64,000 bases of DNA from Saccharopolyspora rhizosphaerae. GTDB taxonomy: Bacteria; Actinomycetota; Actinomycetes; Mycobacteriales; Pseudonocardiaceae. Every line of letters begins with the position of its first letter. The first letter of the stretch is position 1. The DNA lies in contig NZ_RSAA01000005.1 of assembly GCF_003931915.1 (NCBI RefSeq), positions 100,395 to 164,394 of the forward strand, given 5' to 3'. Below, piece after piece: positions 44,616 through 55,274 of this stretch. Below the pieces are notes generated by a model. The model was not told the origin of the DNA, did no database searches, and saw nothing but the letters and a program-made list of their open reading frames with translations. The translations under genes and the position numbers were made by a program.

Positions 44616-46214
44616 ATGCCTGATGAGGTGGCCTTCGTGGGCGGCCCGGTGGCCACCATGGACGCCGCGCGCTCGTTCACCGACGCGGTGCTGGTGCGGG
44701 ACGGGCGCATCGCGGCCGTCGGCGAGGAGGCGGTGCGCGAGCGCCTCCGCCCCGCCACCGAGGTCGTGCAGCTGCGCGGCCGACTGCTGCTGCCGGGCTT
44801 CCACGACGCCCACGTGCACCCGGTCTACGGCGGGATGCTGCGCCTGCGCTGCGACCTGTCGCAGGCCACCGACGGCGCCGACTGCCTGCGGATCATCTCC
44901 GAGCACCTCACCGCGCACCCGGACTCGCCGTGGCTGCTCGGCGGCGGCTGGGACATGGCTCAGTTCCCGGGCGGGACGCCGACCCGCCGGGCGCTGGACT
45001 CGGTGACCGGCGACCGGCCCGCCTACCTGGTCAACCGAGACCACCACGGGGCGTGGGTGAACTCCGTGGCGCTGCGGCTGGCCGGGATCGACCGGGCCAC
45101 CCCGGACCCGCCGGACGGGCGCATCGAACGCGATCCGGCCGGACGGCCCGACGGCACCCTGCACGAAGGCGCCACCCGCCTGGTGGAGCACGTGCTGCCG
45201 GAGGCCGGTTCGCAGCAGTACCTCGACGCCTTGGTGGAGGGGCAGCGCCACCTGCACGAGCGCGGGGTGACCTCGTGGCACGACGCGATCATCGGCCGCT
45301 ACCTCGGCTACGACGACCTGCTGGCCACCTACCTGACCGCCGACGACCGCGGTCTGCTGACCGGCAAGGTGCGCGGCGCGCTGTGGTGGGACCGCGATCG
45401 CGGCTCGGAGCAGGTCCCGGAACTGGTCGAACGCCGCAAACGCGGCCGGGGACGGCGTTTCCGGGCCGAGGCGGTCAAGATCATGCAGGACGGGGTGTGC
45501 GAGAACGCCACCGCCGCACTGCGATTGCCCTACCTGGGCCACGGCGGTCGCGGACTGTCCTTCGTGTCGCCGGAAGCGCTCGCCGAGGCGGTCCCGCTGC
45601 TGACGGCCGAGGGCTTCCAGCTGCACTTCCACGCGGTCGGCGACCGGGCGGTGCGCGATGCCCTGGACGCCGTCAGCGGCGGCCCCTGGGGACTGCGCCA
45701 CCAGGTCGCGCACCTGCAAGTCGTCCACCCGGGCGACGTCCCGCGGTTCCGCGAGCTGGGCGTCGCGGCCACCATCCAGCCCCGCTGGGCGGTCAACGAC
45801 GCGGCGATGGTCGAGCTCAACGCACCCAAGCTCGGCCACACCCGCACCTCCTGGCAGTACCCCTTCCGCTCGCTGCGGGCCGCCGGAGCGGTGCTGGCCG
45901 CCGGCAGCGACTGGCCGGTTTCGGAGGCCGATCCGATGCTCGGCGCGCACGTCGCGGTGACCCGGTGCGAACCCGGTTCGGACGATCCCCTCGGCCCGGA
46001 GGAGGCCCTGGAGCTCACCGACGCGCTCGCCGCGTACACCGCCGGCTCGGCGTGGGTGAACCACGTCGAGCAGGACACCGGGACGATCGAGGTGGGCAAG
46101 GCCGCCGACCTCGTGGTGCTCGACGCCGACCCGTTCTCCCTGCCACCCGGGGAGATCGCGTCCTGCGGGGTCGACCTGACCGTGGTGGACGGCGAGCCCG
46201 TGCACCAGCGGTGA
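44616..46214 (+). CDS. YtcJ-type metal-dependent amidohydrolase
   Basis: A 532-residue amidohydrolase of the D-aminoacylase/YtcJ group. The first metal ligands are in LLLPGFHDAHVHPVYGG; later FHAVGDRAVRDALDAV, HLQVVHPGD and AAGSDWPVSEADPM hold the remaining histidines and the aspartate. A C-terminal return of the small beta domain reads GTIEVGKAADLVVLDADPF. It hydrolyses C-N or C-O bonds in a small unknown substrate. The ATG has no strong ribosome site (TCAGCGC before it). It lies between the immunity-like gene and geosmin synthase on the same strand without obvious functional link. Confidence 0.87.
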   Translation: MPDEVAFVGGPVATMDAARSFTDAVLVRDGRIAAVGEEAVRERLRPATEVVQLRGRLLLPGFHDAHVHPVYGGMLRLRCDLSQATDGADCLRIISEHLTAHPDSPWLLGGGWDMAQFPGGTPTRRALDSVTGDRPAYLVNRDHHGAWVNSVALRLAGIDRATPDPPDGRIERDPAGRPDGTLHEGATRLVEHVLPEAGSQQYLDALVEGQRHLHERGVTSWHDAIIGRYLGYDDLLATYLTADDRGLLTGKVRGALWWDRDRGSEQVPELVERRKRGRGRRFRAEAVKIMQDGVCENATAALRLPYLGHGGRGLSFVSPEALAEAVPLLTAEGFQLHFHAVGDRAVRDALDAVSGGPWGLRHQVAHLQVVHPGDVPRFRELGVAATIQPRWAVNDAAMVELNAPKLGHTRTSWQYPFRSLRAAGAVLAAGSDWPVSEADPMLGAHVAVTRCEPGSDDPLGPEEALELTDALAAYTAGSAWVNHVEQDTGTIEVGKAADLVVLDADPFSLPPGEIASCGVDLTVVDGEPVHQR

Positions 46215-46341
46215 CCTTCGCGCTGGGCCGGCCGGGCGACGCCCACTCCCGATCGTGTGCCAACCCGGGACGGGCATTGGCCCCGGTCGCCAGGACTGGT
46301 TGCGTCGCGAGCGACGGAGTACACCTCTGGGAGGCCGCTGA

Positions 46342-49316
<2,975 letters not shown>

Positions 49317-49367
49317 CACTACCTCCCGCACCCTCGCCGTGCGCGCACTGTACCCACCCCCGGCGCC

Positions 49368-50312
49368 TCAGAGGGCGCCGAGGACCGCCAAGGCCGCCGC
49401 GGCGTCCTGGACGCCGATGCCGACGCTGTTGTAGAAGACCAGGTCCTCCGGGGTTTTCCGGCCCGGGGCCTGGCCGGTGAGGACGGCGCCGAGCGGGGTG
49501 ATGCCGTCCCGGGTGAGCTCGCCTTCGGCGAGTGCGGTCATGATCGGGCCTGCGTGGTGGACGGCGGTGTCGGTGTCGTCGACGACGATCGTCGCGGCGG
49601 CGCGCAGGAGCTCGCCGTCGACTTCCCGGCGGTGGGGCTCGAAGCTGCCGACGCTGACCACCGTGGCGCCCGGAGCGAGGTCGGAGGTGGGGACGACGGG
49701 CTCCGCGCTGAGGGTGCACGCCGCGACCACACCGGCGCCGCGCACGGCTTCCGCGGGCGTGCCCGCAGGGCGCACGTGGAGCCCGAGCTCGGCGGCGAGC
49801 TCGGCCGCGGCCGCCTCCCGGCGAGCCGGGTCGCGGCTGTGGATCCGCACTTCGCGCAGCGCGCGGACGCGGGCGATGGCGCGCACGTGGGCCCGGGCCT
49901 GGACGCCGGAACCGATCACCGCCAGCACGTCGGCCTCCGCCGGGGCGAGCGCGTCGACGGCGACCGCGCTGCCCGCGGCCGTGCGGATCTCGGTGAGGGT
50001 GGTGCCGGCCATCGTCGCGATCGGCGTTCCCGTCTCCGCGTCGAGCACCAGGACCGTGGCGCTGATCGAGGCCAGGCCCCGCTCGGCGTTGCCGGGGTTG
50101 ACCGAGACGAGCTTGGCGACCGGACCGTGCCGCGGGGAGAGGCGGCTGAGGTACGACAGCACGGTGTCCTCGCCGGTGCGGATCGCCGACTTCGGGGCCA
50201 GCTGCGCTTCCCCTCGGCCCAGGGCGGTGAAGGCCAGGCGTTGCGACGCGATCGCGGAGTCGTGGTCGAGGGCCGCCGCCACGTCCGTGTCGTTGAGGAG
50301 TTCCACGCGCAC
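49368..50312 (-). CDS. Ornithine cyclodeaminase/mu-crystallin family protein
   Basis: A 314-residue NAD(P)-dependent enzyme. Seen are VELLNDTDVAAALDHDSAI at the start, PVAKLVSVNPGNAERGL, TEIRTAAGSAVAVDALA, the nucleotide motif VLAVIGSGVQARAHVRAIA, and the late GVQDAAAALA. Members act as ornithine cyclodeaminase, alanine dehydrogenase, ketimine reductase or Delta1-pyrroline-2-carboxylate reductase. The start is uncertain; I use GTG 50312 because it places the conserved first strand at the N-terminus, but no clear ribosome site exists. Divergent from the aldehyde dehydrogenase operon at 50460, so a role in the same amino acid pathway (for example reducing a cyclic imine) is possible. Confidence 0.8.
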   Translation of the reverse strand: MRVELLNDTDVAAALDHDSAIASQRLAFTALGRGEAQLAPKSAIRTGEDTVLSYLSRLSPRHGPVAKLVSVNPGNAERGLASISATVLVLDAETGTPIATMAGTTLTEIRTAAGSAVAVDALAPAEADVLAVIGSGVQARAHVRAIARVRALREVRIHSRDPARREAAAAELAAELGLHVRPAGTPAEAVRGAGVVAACTLSAEPVVPTSDLAPGATVVSVGSFEPHRREVDGELLRAAATIVVDDTDTAVHHAGPIMTALAEGELTRDGITPLGAVLTGQAPGRKTPEDLVFYNSVGIGVQDAAAALAVLGAL

Positions 50313-50459
50313 CGACGTTGGCACATCCGTTCGCGTCCCGGAAGGCAGCGCCAGCAACGCTGGCCCTCAGCGCGACGAGAAATCACTCTTCTGATCCTCA
50401 ACAGACCGCGCTCCCCCGTTCTACGGTGATCCCAGGTGGTCCCGAGCAGGAAGAGGTGC

Positions 50460-52040
50460 ATGTCGGTGCAGGCGACGTTGAGCTCCGTGATCGGCCCGGA
50501 CGCCCCGGAGGTGGTCGACGGCGGAGGCGAGTACCTCTCGAAGAACCCCGCGAACCTCGACGACGTCGTGGCCGAGGTCGCGCTGGGCACCCCCGAGACG
50601 CTGGTGTCCGCGGCCGAGCAGGCCCAGCGCGCGCAGCGGGAGTGGGCCCAGGTGCCGGCGCCGGTGCGCGGGCGCGTGATCGCCGGGCTGGGGCGCCTGG
50701 TGGAGTCGAACAAGGAGAGCCTGGCCCGGCTGGTGACCCGGGAGATCGGCAAGCCCTACGCCGAAGCGCTCGGCGAGGTGCAGGAGATCATCGACACCTG
50801 CGACTTCTTCCTGGGCGAGGGCCGCAGGCTCTACGGGCAGACCGTGCCGTCGGAGATGCCGGACAAGCAGCTGTTCACCTTCCGCGTCCCAGTCGGGGTC
50901 GCGGTGGTGATCACCGCCGGCAACTTCCCGGTCGCGGTCCCCTCCTGGTACCTGGTGCCGGCGCTGCTGTGCGGCAACGCGGTGGTGTGGAAGCCCGCCG
51001 AGTACGCGGCCGGTGCGGCTCGCGCGCTCGCCGAGATGGCCTGGAAGGCCGGGGTGCCCAAGGGCGTGCTCAACCTCGTCCACACCGACGGCGAGGCCAC
51101 CTTCAAGGGTCTGGAAGCCGCGCTCGAGGCGGGCACGGTCAACAAGGTCGGCTTCACCGGTTCCAGCGCGGTGGGGACCCGGGTCGGCGAGCTGTGCGGC
51201 CGCCACCTGCAGAGCCCGTGCCTGGAGCTGGGCGGCAAGAACCCCATGATCGTCACCGAGGACGCCGACCTGGACCTGGCCGTGGAGGGCGCGCTGTTCT
51301 CCGGGTGGGGCACCGCCGGGCAGCGCTGCACCTCGCTGGGCAACCTGATCGTGCACCGCGACGTCAAGGACGAGTTCACCTCCCGGCTGGACGCGGCGCT
51401 GCGCGCGGCCACGGTCGGCGAGCCGAGCGGCGACGTGCTCTTCGGGCCGATGCTGGACCAGAAGTTCGCCGACAACTTCGAGTCCATCCTCGACACCCTC
51501 CAACCGCACCACACGACGCTGGGCTCGAGCGCGGTCGGCCGGATCACCGCCGACCAGCCGCGCGAGGGCTTCCACGGCGACCCGTCGACCGGCCTGTACT
51601 ACCACCCGGTCCTGGTGGACGGGATGCGCACCGACGACCACATCTTCCGCAACGAGACCTTCGGCCCGATCGTCGGCATCACCACCTACGAGACCCTCGA
51701 CGAGGCGGTCGACCTCGGCAACGCTCCCGGGTACGGCTTGTCGGCGGCGATCTACACCTCCGACCCGGCCAAGGCGTTCCGGTTCCGGCAGGGCATCGGC
51801 GCGGGCATGGTCAGCGTGAACAACTCGACCTCCGGGGCCGAGGCGCACCTGCCCTTCGGAGGCAACGGCAAGTCCGGCAACGGCAGCCGCCAGTCGGGCA
51901 TCTGGGTGCTCGACCAGTTCACCCGCTGGCAGTCGTTGAACTGGGACTTCTCGGGCAAGCTGCAGAAGGCCCAGATGGACGTCGACACCGTCGAACCGGA
52001 GCTGGACTTCCGCTTGCCGCCGGAACTCGGCGGCCGCTGA
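50460..52040 (+). CDS. NAD(P)-dependent aldehyde dehydrogenase
   Basis: A 526-residue aldehyde dehydrogenase. The active-site glutamate lies in CLELGGKNPMIV and the nucleophilic cysteine in WGTAGQRCTSLGNL; the cofactor region reads VNKVGFTGSSAVGTRVGE. Overall pattern (ITAGNFPVAVPSWYLVPALL, EAHLPFGGNGKSGNGSRQ) is close to aminoadipate-semialdehyde or succinate-semialdehyde-type enzymes. It would oxidise a semialdehyde to the acid. The ATG lies after GAAGAGG. It opens a five-gene plus-strand operon; its stop overlaps the next start by one base (TGATG). Confidence 0.88.
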   Translation: MSVQATLSSVIGPDAPEVVDGGGEYLSKNPANLDDVVAEVALGTPETLVSAAEQAQRAQREWAQVPAPVRGRVIAGLGRLVESNKESLARLVTREIGKPYAEALGEVQEIIDTCDFFLGEGRRLYGQTVPSEMPDKQLFTFRVPVGVAVVITAGNFPVAVPSWYLVPALLCGNAVVWKPAEYAAGAARALAEMAWKAGVPKGVLNLVHTDGEATFKGLEAALEAGTVNKVGFTGSSAVGTRVGELCGRHLQSPCLELGGKNPMIVTEDADLDLAVEGALFSGWGTAGQRCTSLGNLIVHRDVKDEFTSRLDAALRAATVGEPSGDVLFGPMLDQKFADNFESILDTLQPHHTTLGSSAVGRITADQPREGFHGDPSTGLYYHPVLVDGMRTDDHIFRNETFGPIVGITTYETLDEAVDLGNAPGYGLSAAIYTSDPAKAFRFRQGIGAGMVSVNNSTSGAEAHLPFGGNGKSGNGSRQSGIWVLDQFTRWQSLNWDFSGKLQKAQMDVDTVEPELDFRLPPELGGR

Positions 52041-53176
52041 TGCTGCCGAGCTCCGCGGAGGTGGTGGTCGTCGGCGGCGGGGCGGTGGGCGTCAGCACCG
52101 CCTTCCACCTCGCCGAAGCCGGCGTGGACGTGCTGTTGCTGGAGCGCGGCGAACTGGGTTCGGGCAGCACCAGCAAGGCGGCCGGCGGTGTCCGGGCGCA
52201 GTTCTCCGATCCGGTCAACGTCGAGCTGGGCCTGCGCAGCTTGCGGGCCTTCGAGGACTTCGCCCGCAGGCCCGGCGGGGAGATCGACCTCAAACAGCAG
52301 GGGTACCTGTTCCTGCTCTCGGACCCCGCCGACGTCGCGGCCTTCGAGGACGGGGTGGCCCTGCAGAACTCGCTGGGCGTGCCGAGCCGGATGCTCAGCG
52401 TCGAGCAGGCGCGCGAGCTCTCACCGCTGGTGTCCCCCGACGGGCTGCTGGCGGCGGCGTACTCCCCCACCGACGGGCACTGCACTCCCGAAGGCGTGGT
52501 GCAGGGCTACGCGGGGGCGGCACGGGAGCACGGCGCGGTGCTGCGGCGCGGCGTCGAGGTCACCGGAATCGAGACCAGCGGCGGTGGGATCAGCGCCGTG
52601 CTCACCGACGCCGGGCCGGTGCGCACCTCGACGGTCGTGTGCGCGGCCGGGGCGTGGTCGGCGCGGATCGGCGAGTTCGCCGGTGTCGAGCTGCCGGTGC
52701 GACCGCTGCGCCGGCAGGTCCTGGTCACCGAGCCGATGCCGGACCTCCCGCCGCGGTTGCCGTTCACCATCGACTTCGCCACCAGCTTCTACTTCCACGA
52801 GGAGGGCCCGGGCCTGCTGGTCGGCATGTCCGACCCGGAGGAGGAGTTCGGGTTCCGGCTGCACACCGACGACCGCTGGCTGGACCGGCTCGGCGAGGTC
52901 GTCACGCGACGCGCTCCCCGCATCGCCGAGGCGGGCGTGGCGCACGGCTGGGCGGGGCTCTACGAGGTCACTCCCGACCACAACGCGCTGGTCGGTCACG
53001 TCGGCGGCTTCTACTACGCCACCGGCTTCTCCGGGCACGGCTTCCTGCAGAGCCCGGCGATCGGCGAGGTGGTGCGCGACCTGGTCCTGGGCCGCGAACC
53101 GGCGATCGACGTCTCCGGTCTCGACGTGGGTCGCTTCGACGGCGCCGAGATCCGGCCCGAGCACAACTGCGTGTAG
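52040..53176 (+). CDS. FAD-dependent amino acid/amine oxidase (DadA/glycine-oxidase family)
   Basis: A 378-residue flavoprotein. The FAD Rossmann motif is EVVVVGGGAVGVSTAFHLAE at the start, with LLERGELGSGSTSKAAGGVR, TSTVVCAAGAWSARIGE, and the end part YYATGFSGHGFLQSPAIGEV. These define the D-amino-acid oxidase, sarcosine oxidase and proline dehydrogenase-beta group. It would oxidise an amine or amino acid to an imine, with oxygen or a carrier as acceptor. Its ATG overlaps the aldehyde dehydrogenase stop (TGATG), so it is translationally coupled, and it is 12 bases before the next gene. Confidence 0.88.
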   Translation: MLPSSAEVVVVGGGAVGVSTAFHLAEAGVDVLLLERGELGSGSTSKAAGGVRAQFSDPVNVELGLRSLRAFEDFARRPGGEIDLKQQGYLFLLSDPADVAAFEDGVALQNSLGVPSRMLSVEQARELSPLVSPDGLLAAAYSPTDGHCTPEGVVQGYAGAAREHGAVLRRGVEVTGIETSGGGISAVLTDAGPVRTSTVVCAAGAWSARIGEFAGVELPVRPLRRQVLVTEPMPDLPPRLPFTIDFATSFYFHEEGPGLLVGMSDPEEEFGFRLHTDDRWLDRLGEVVTRRAPRIAEAGVAHGWAGLYEVTPDHNALVGHVGGFYYATGFSGHGFLQSPAIGEVVRDLVLGREPAIDVSGLDVGRFDGAEIRPEHNCV

Positions 53177-53188
53177 GAAAGGACGACC

Positions 53189-54340
53189 GTGGTTGACCTG
53201 TTGCAGGAGTTCGACGAGTGGGGCCCGGAGAAGGTCGTCTGCGTCTCCGACGCGCGCACCGGGATGCGGGGCGTGCTGGTCATCGACAACACCGCGCGCG
53301 GCAGCGGCAAGGGCGGCACGCGGATGGCCCCGACGGTGACCGTGGGCGAGATCGCCCGGCTGGCGCGGGTGATGACCTGGAAGTGGGCCGCGGTCGACCT
53401 CTTCCACGGTGGCGCGAAGGCCGGCATCGTCGCCGACCCTGACGCACCCGACAAGGAAGCGGTGGTGCGCTCCTTCGCGCGCCGGCTGGCCGACCAGATC
53501 CCGGCCAGCTACGTCGCCGGCTTGGACATGGGCATGACCGAGCACGACGCGGCCATCATCCAGGACGAGCTCGCCGACCGGGGCGCGGCCGTCGGCGTCC
53601 CGGAGGCGCTGGGCGGTGTGCCCTACGACCAGCTCGGGGTGACCGGTCACGGTGTCGCCGAAGCGGCTCTGGCCGCGTTGGAACGCGCGGGCAAGCCCGT
53701 GGCCGGGGCGCGGGTCGCGGTGCAAGGCTTCGGCGCGGTGGGCGCGGCCACGATCGCGCGGTTGCACGCCGCCGGCGCGCAGCTCGTGGCGCTGTCCACC
53801 GTGGACGGGGCGGTGCACGACCCGACCGGCCTGGACGTCCCCGCGTGGCTGGCCGCCCGGGCGGAGTTCGGCGACGCGTGCGTCGCGAAAGCCGCACCGG
53901 CGCAGCGCATCGCCCCGGGCGAGGAGCTGTGCGTGGACTGCGACGTGCTCATCCCCGCCGCACGGCAGGACGTCATCGGCGAGCAGGTCGCCGCCCAGGT
54001 CCGCGCGAGCCTGCTCGTGGAGGGCGCCAACCTGCCGACCACCCCGGGGGCGCGGGCAGCCCTGTCCGCGCGAGGTGTGGAGGTCGTGCCGGACTTCATC
54101 GCCAACGCGGGCGGGGCGATCGCGGCGGGCTTCGCGATGGACGCCCGCTACTCCGCCTTCCGACCCGAACCCGGCCGCATCCTCGACGAGGTCGCGGCCC
54201 GGACCCGGCGCAACACCCTCCTGGTGCTGGAGACCGCGGCGCGGTCGGGCGTGCTGCCGCACGCGGCGGCATCGGAGATGGCCGAGCAGCGGGTCCGCGA
54301 GGCGATGCGGTTGCGCGGCCGCGTGCCGGTGCCCGCCTGA
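53189..54340 (+). CDS. Glu/Leu/Phe/Val-family amino acid dehydrogenase (second copy)
   Basis: A 383-residue NAD(P)-dependent dehydrogenase. The catalytic lysine is in AAVDLFHGGAKAGIVADPDA; also GLDMGMTEHDAA, VAVQGFGAVGAATIARLHAA and ELCVDCDVLIPAARQDV. It shares the fold with the enzyme at 41952 but is clearly diverged: the substrate loop reads GGTRMAPTVTV here against GGTRMRAGCTM there. It begins at GTG 53189 after GGAAAGGACG, 12 bases from the flavoprotein gene. In this operon it would convert an amino acid to a 2-oxoacid for the E1 enzyme at 55271. Confidence 0.87.
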   Translation: MVDLLQEFDEWGPEKVVCVSDARTGMRGVLVIDNTARGSGKGGTRMAPTVTVGEIARLARVMTWKWAAVDLFHGGAKAGIVADPDAPDKEAVVRSFARRLADQIPASYVAGLDMGMTEHDAAIIQDELADRGAAVGVPEALGGVPYDQLGVTGHGVAEAALAALERAGKPVAGARVAVQGFGAVGAATIARLHAAGAQLVALSTVDGAVHDPTGLDVPAWLAARAEFGDACVAKAAPAQRIAPGEELCVDCDVLIPAARQDVIGEQVAAQVRASLLVEGANLPTTPGARAALSARGVEVVPDFIANAGGAIAAGFAMDARYSAFRPEPGRILDEVAARTRRNTLLVLETAARSGVLPHAAASEMAEQRVREAMRLRGRVPVPA

Positions 54341-54359
54341 GACCGTTCGAGGAGTCGGC

Positions 54360-55274
54360 GTGCTCAACCCCATCCACCTGCGCACGCTGCAGGAGTGCGT
54401 CCGGACCGGCTCGTTCGCCGAGGCCGGCCGCGCGCTGGGCTACACCGCCTCGGCGGTGTCGCAGCAGATGGTGCTGCTGGAGCGGTCGATCGGCGCTCCG
54501 CTGTTCGAGCGCTCGGCCCGGTCGGCCCGCAGCACCGCACTGGCCCTGCGGCTGGCCCACCGCAGCCGGGACGCGCTGGGCGCGCTGGACGCGCTCGAGC
54601 GCGAGGTCCGGGCGATGGTGGCCGGCGAGGAGGGCAGCCTGCGGCTCGCCTCGTTCGCCACCGCCAACTCGCGGGTGCTGCCCGACGTGCTCGCAAAGGT
54701 CATCTCCCAGCGGCCGAACGCCGAGGTCCAGCTCGACGAGGGTGAACCGGACGAGGTCGTCGACGGGGTCCTCGACGGGTCCCTGGACGCGGCTGTGGTC
54801 TTCGAGTACGACCTCGACCCGCGCCAGTGGCCCCTCGAGCTCTGCGCCGAGGAGCTGCTGGCCGAGCCGCTGCGGGTGCTCCTGCCCGCCTCGCACCGCC
54901 TCAGCGGCCGTGCGCGCGTGGAACTGCCGGAGCTGGCCTCTGACAACTGGATCTGCACCCGCGAGGACACCGCCGGTGCCCGGTCCCTGGTCAGGTTGGC
55001 GGCAGCGGCCGGGTTCGTCCCGCGCATCACCTTCCGCAGCAACGACTACTCCGTCATCCGCGACCTCGTGCGCCGCGACCTCGGCGTCGCGGTCTTACCC
55101 GCCCTCGCCGTCCCGCAGGACCAGGTCGGCGTCGCCCGCATCGCGGGCTTCCAACCGCACCGCCGGGTCAAGGTCCTCTACCGCGAGCAGAACACCAACC
55201 CGCTGCTCCCGATGGCCCGGGAGTACCTGGCCGCGTCGTGCACAGCGGTCGCATCCGAGTGGGAGCAGACATGA
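54360..55274 (+). CDS. LysR-family transcriptional regulator
   Basis: A 304-residue regulator. Residues 1-60 are the helix-turn-helix (LRTLQECVRTGSFAEAGRAL, YTASAVSQQMVLLERSIG), followed by a linker helix and a periplasmic-binding-fold effector domain (for example DGVLDGSLDAAVVFEYDLDP and LRVLLPASHRLSG). The GTG start lies six bases after GAGGAG. Unusually for LysR genes, it is not divergent but embedded in the operon, and its stop overlaps the next start by four bases (ATGA). It probably controls the same genes autogenously, with an intermediate of the pathway as signal; no LysR box was identified. Confidence 0.87.
   Translation: MLNPIHLRTLQECVRTGSFAEAGRALGYTASAVSQQMVLLERSIGAPLFERSARSARSTALALRLAHRSRDALGALDALEREVRAMVAGEEGSLRLASFATANSRVLPDVLAKVISQRPNAEVQLDEGEPDEVVDGVLDGSLDAAVVFEYDLDPRQWPLELCAEELLAEPLRVLLPASHRLSGRARVELPELASDNWICTREDTAGARSLVRLAAAAGFVPRITFRSNDYSVIRDLVRRDLGVAVLPALAVPQDQVGVARIAGFQPHRRVKVLYREQNTNPLLPMAREYLAASCTAVASEWEQT

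Noticed and set aside
50318..53176. 952-codon frame reading into the flavoprotein gene
   Set aside because: Its first two thirds are out of frame with the aldehyde dehydrogenase; only the part from 52040 is the real flavoprotein.
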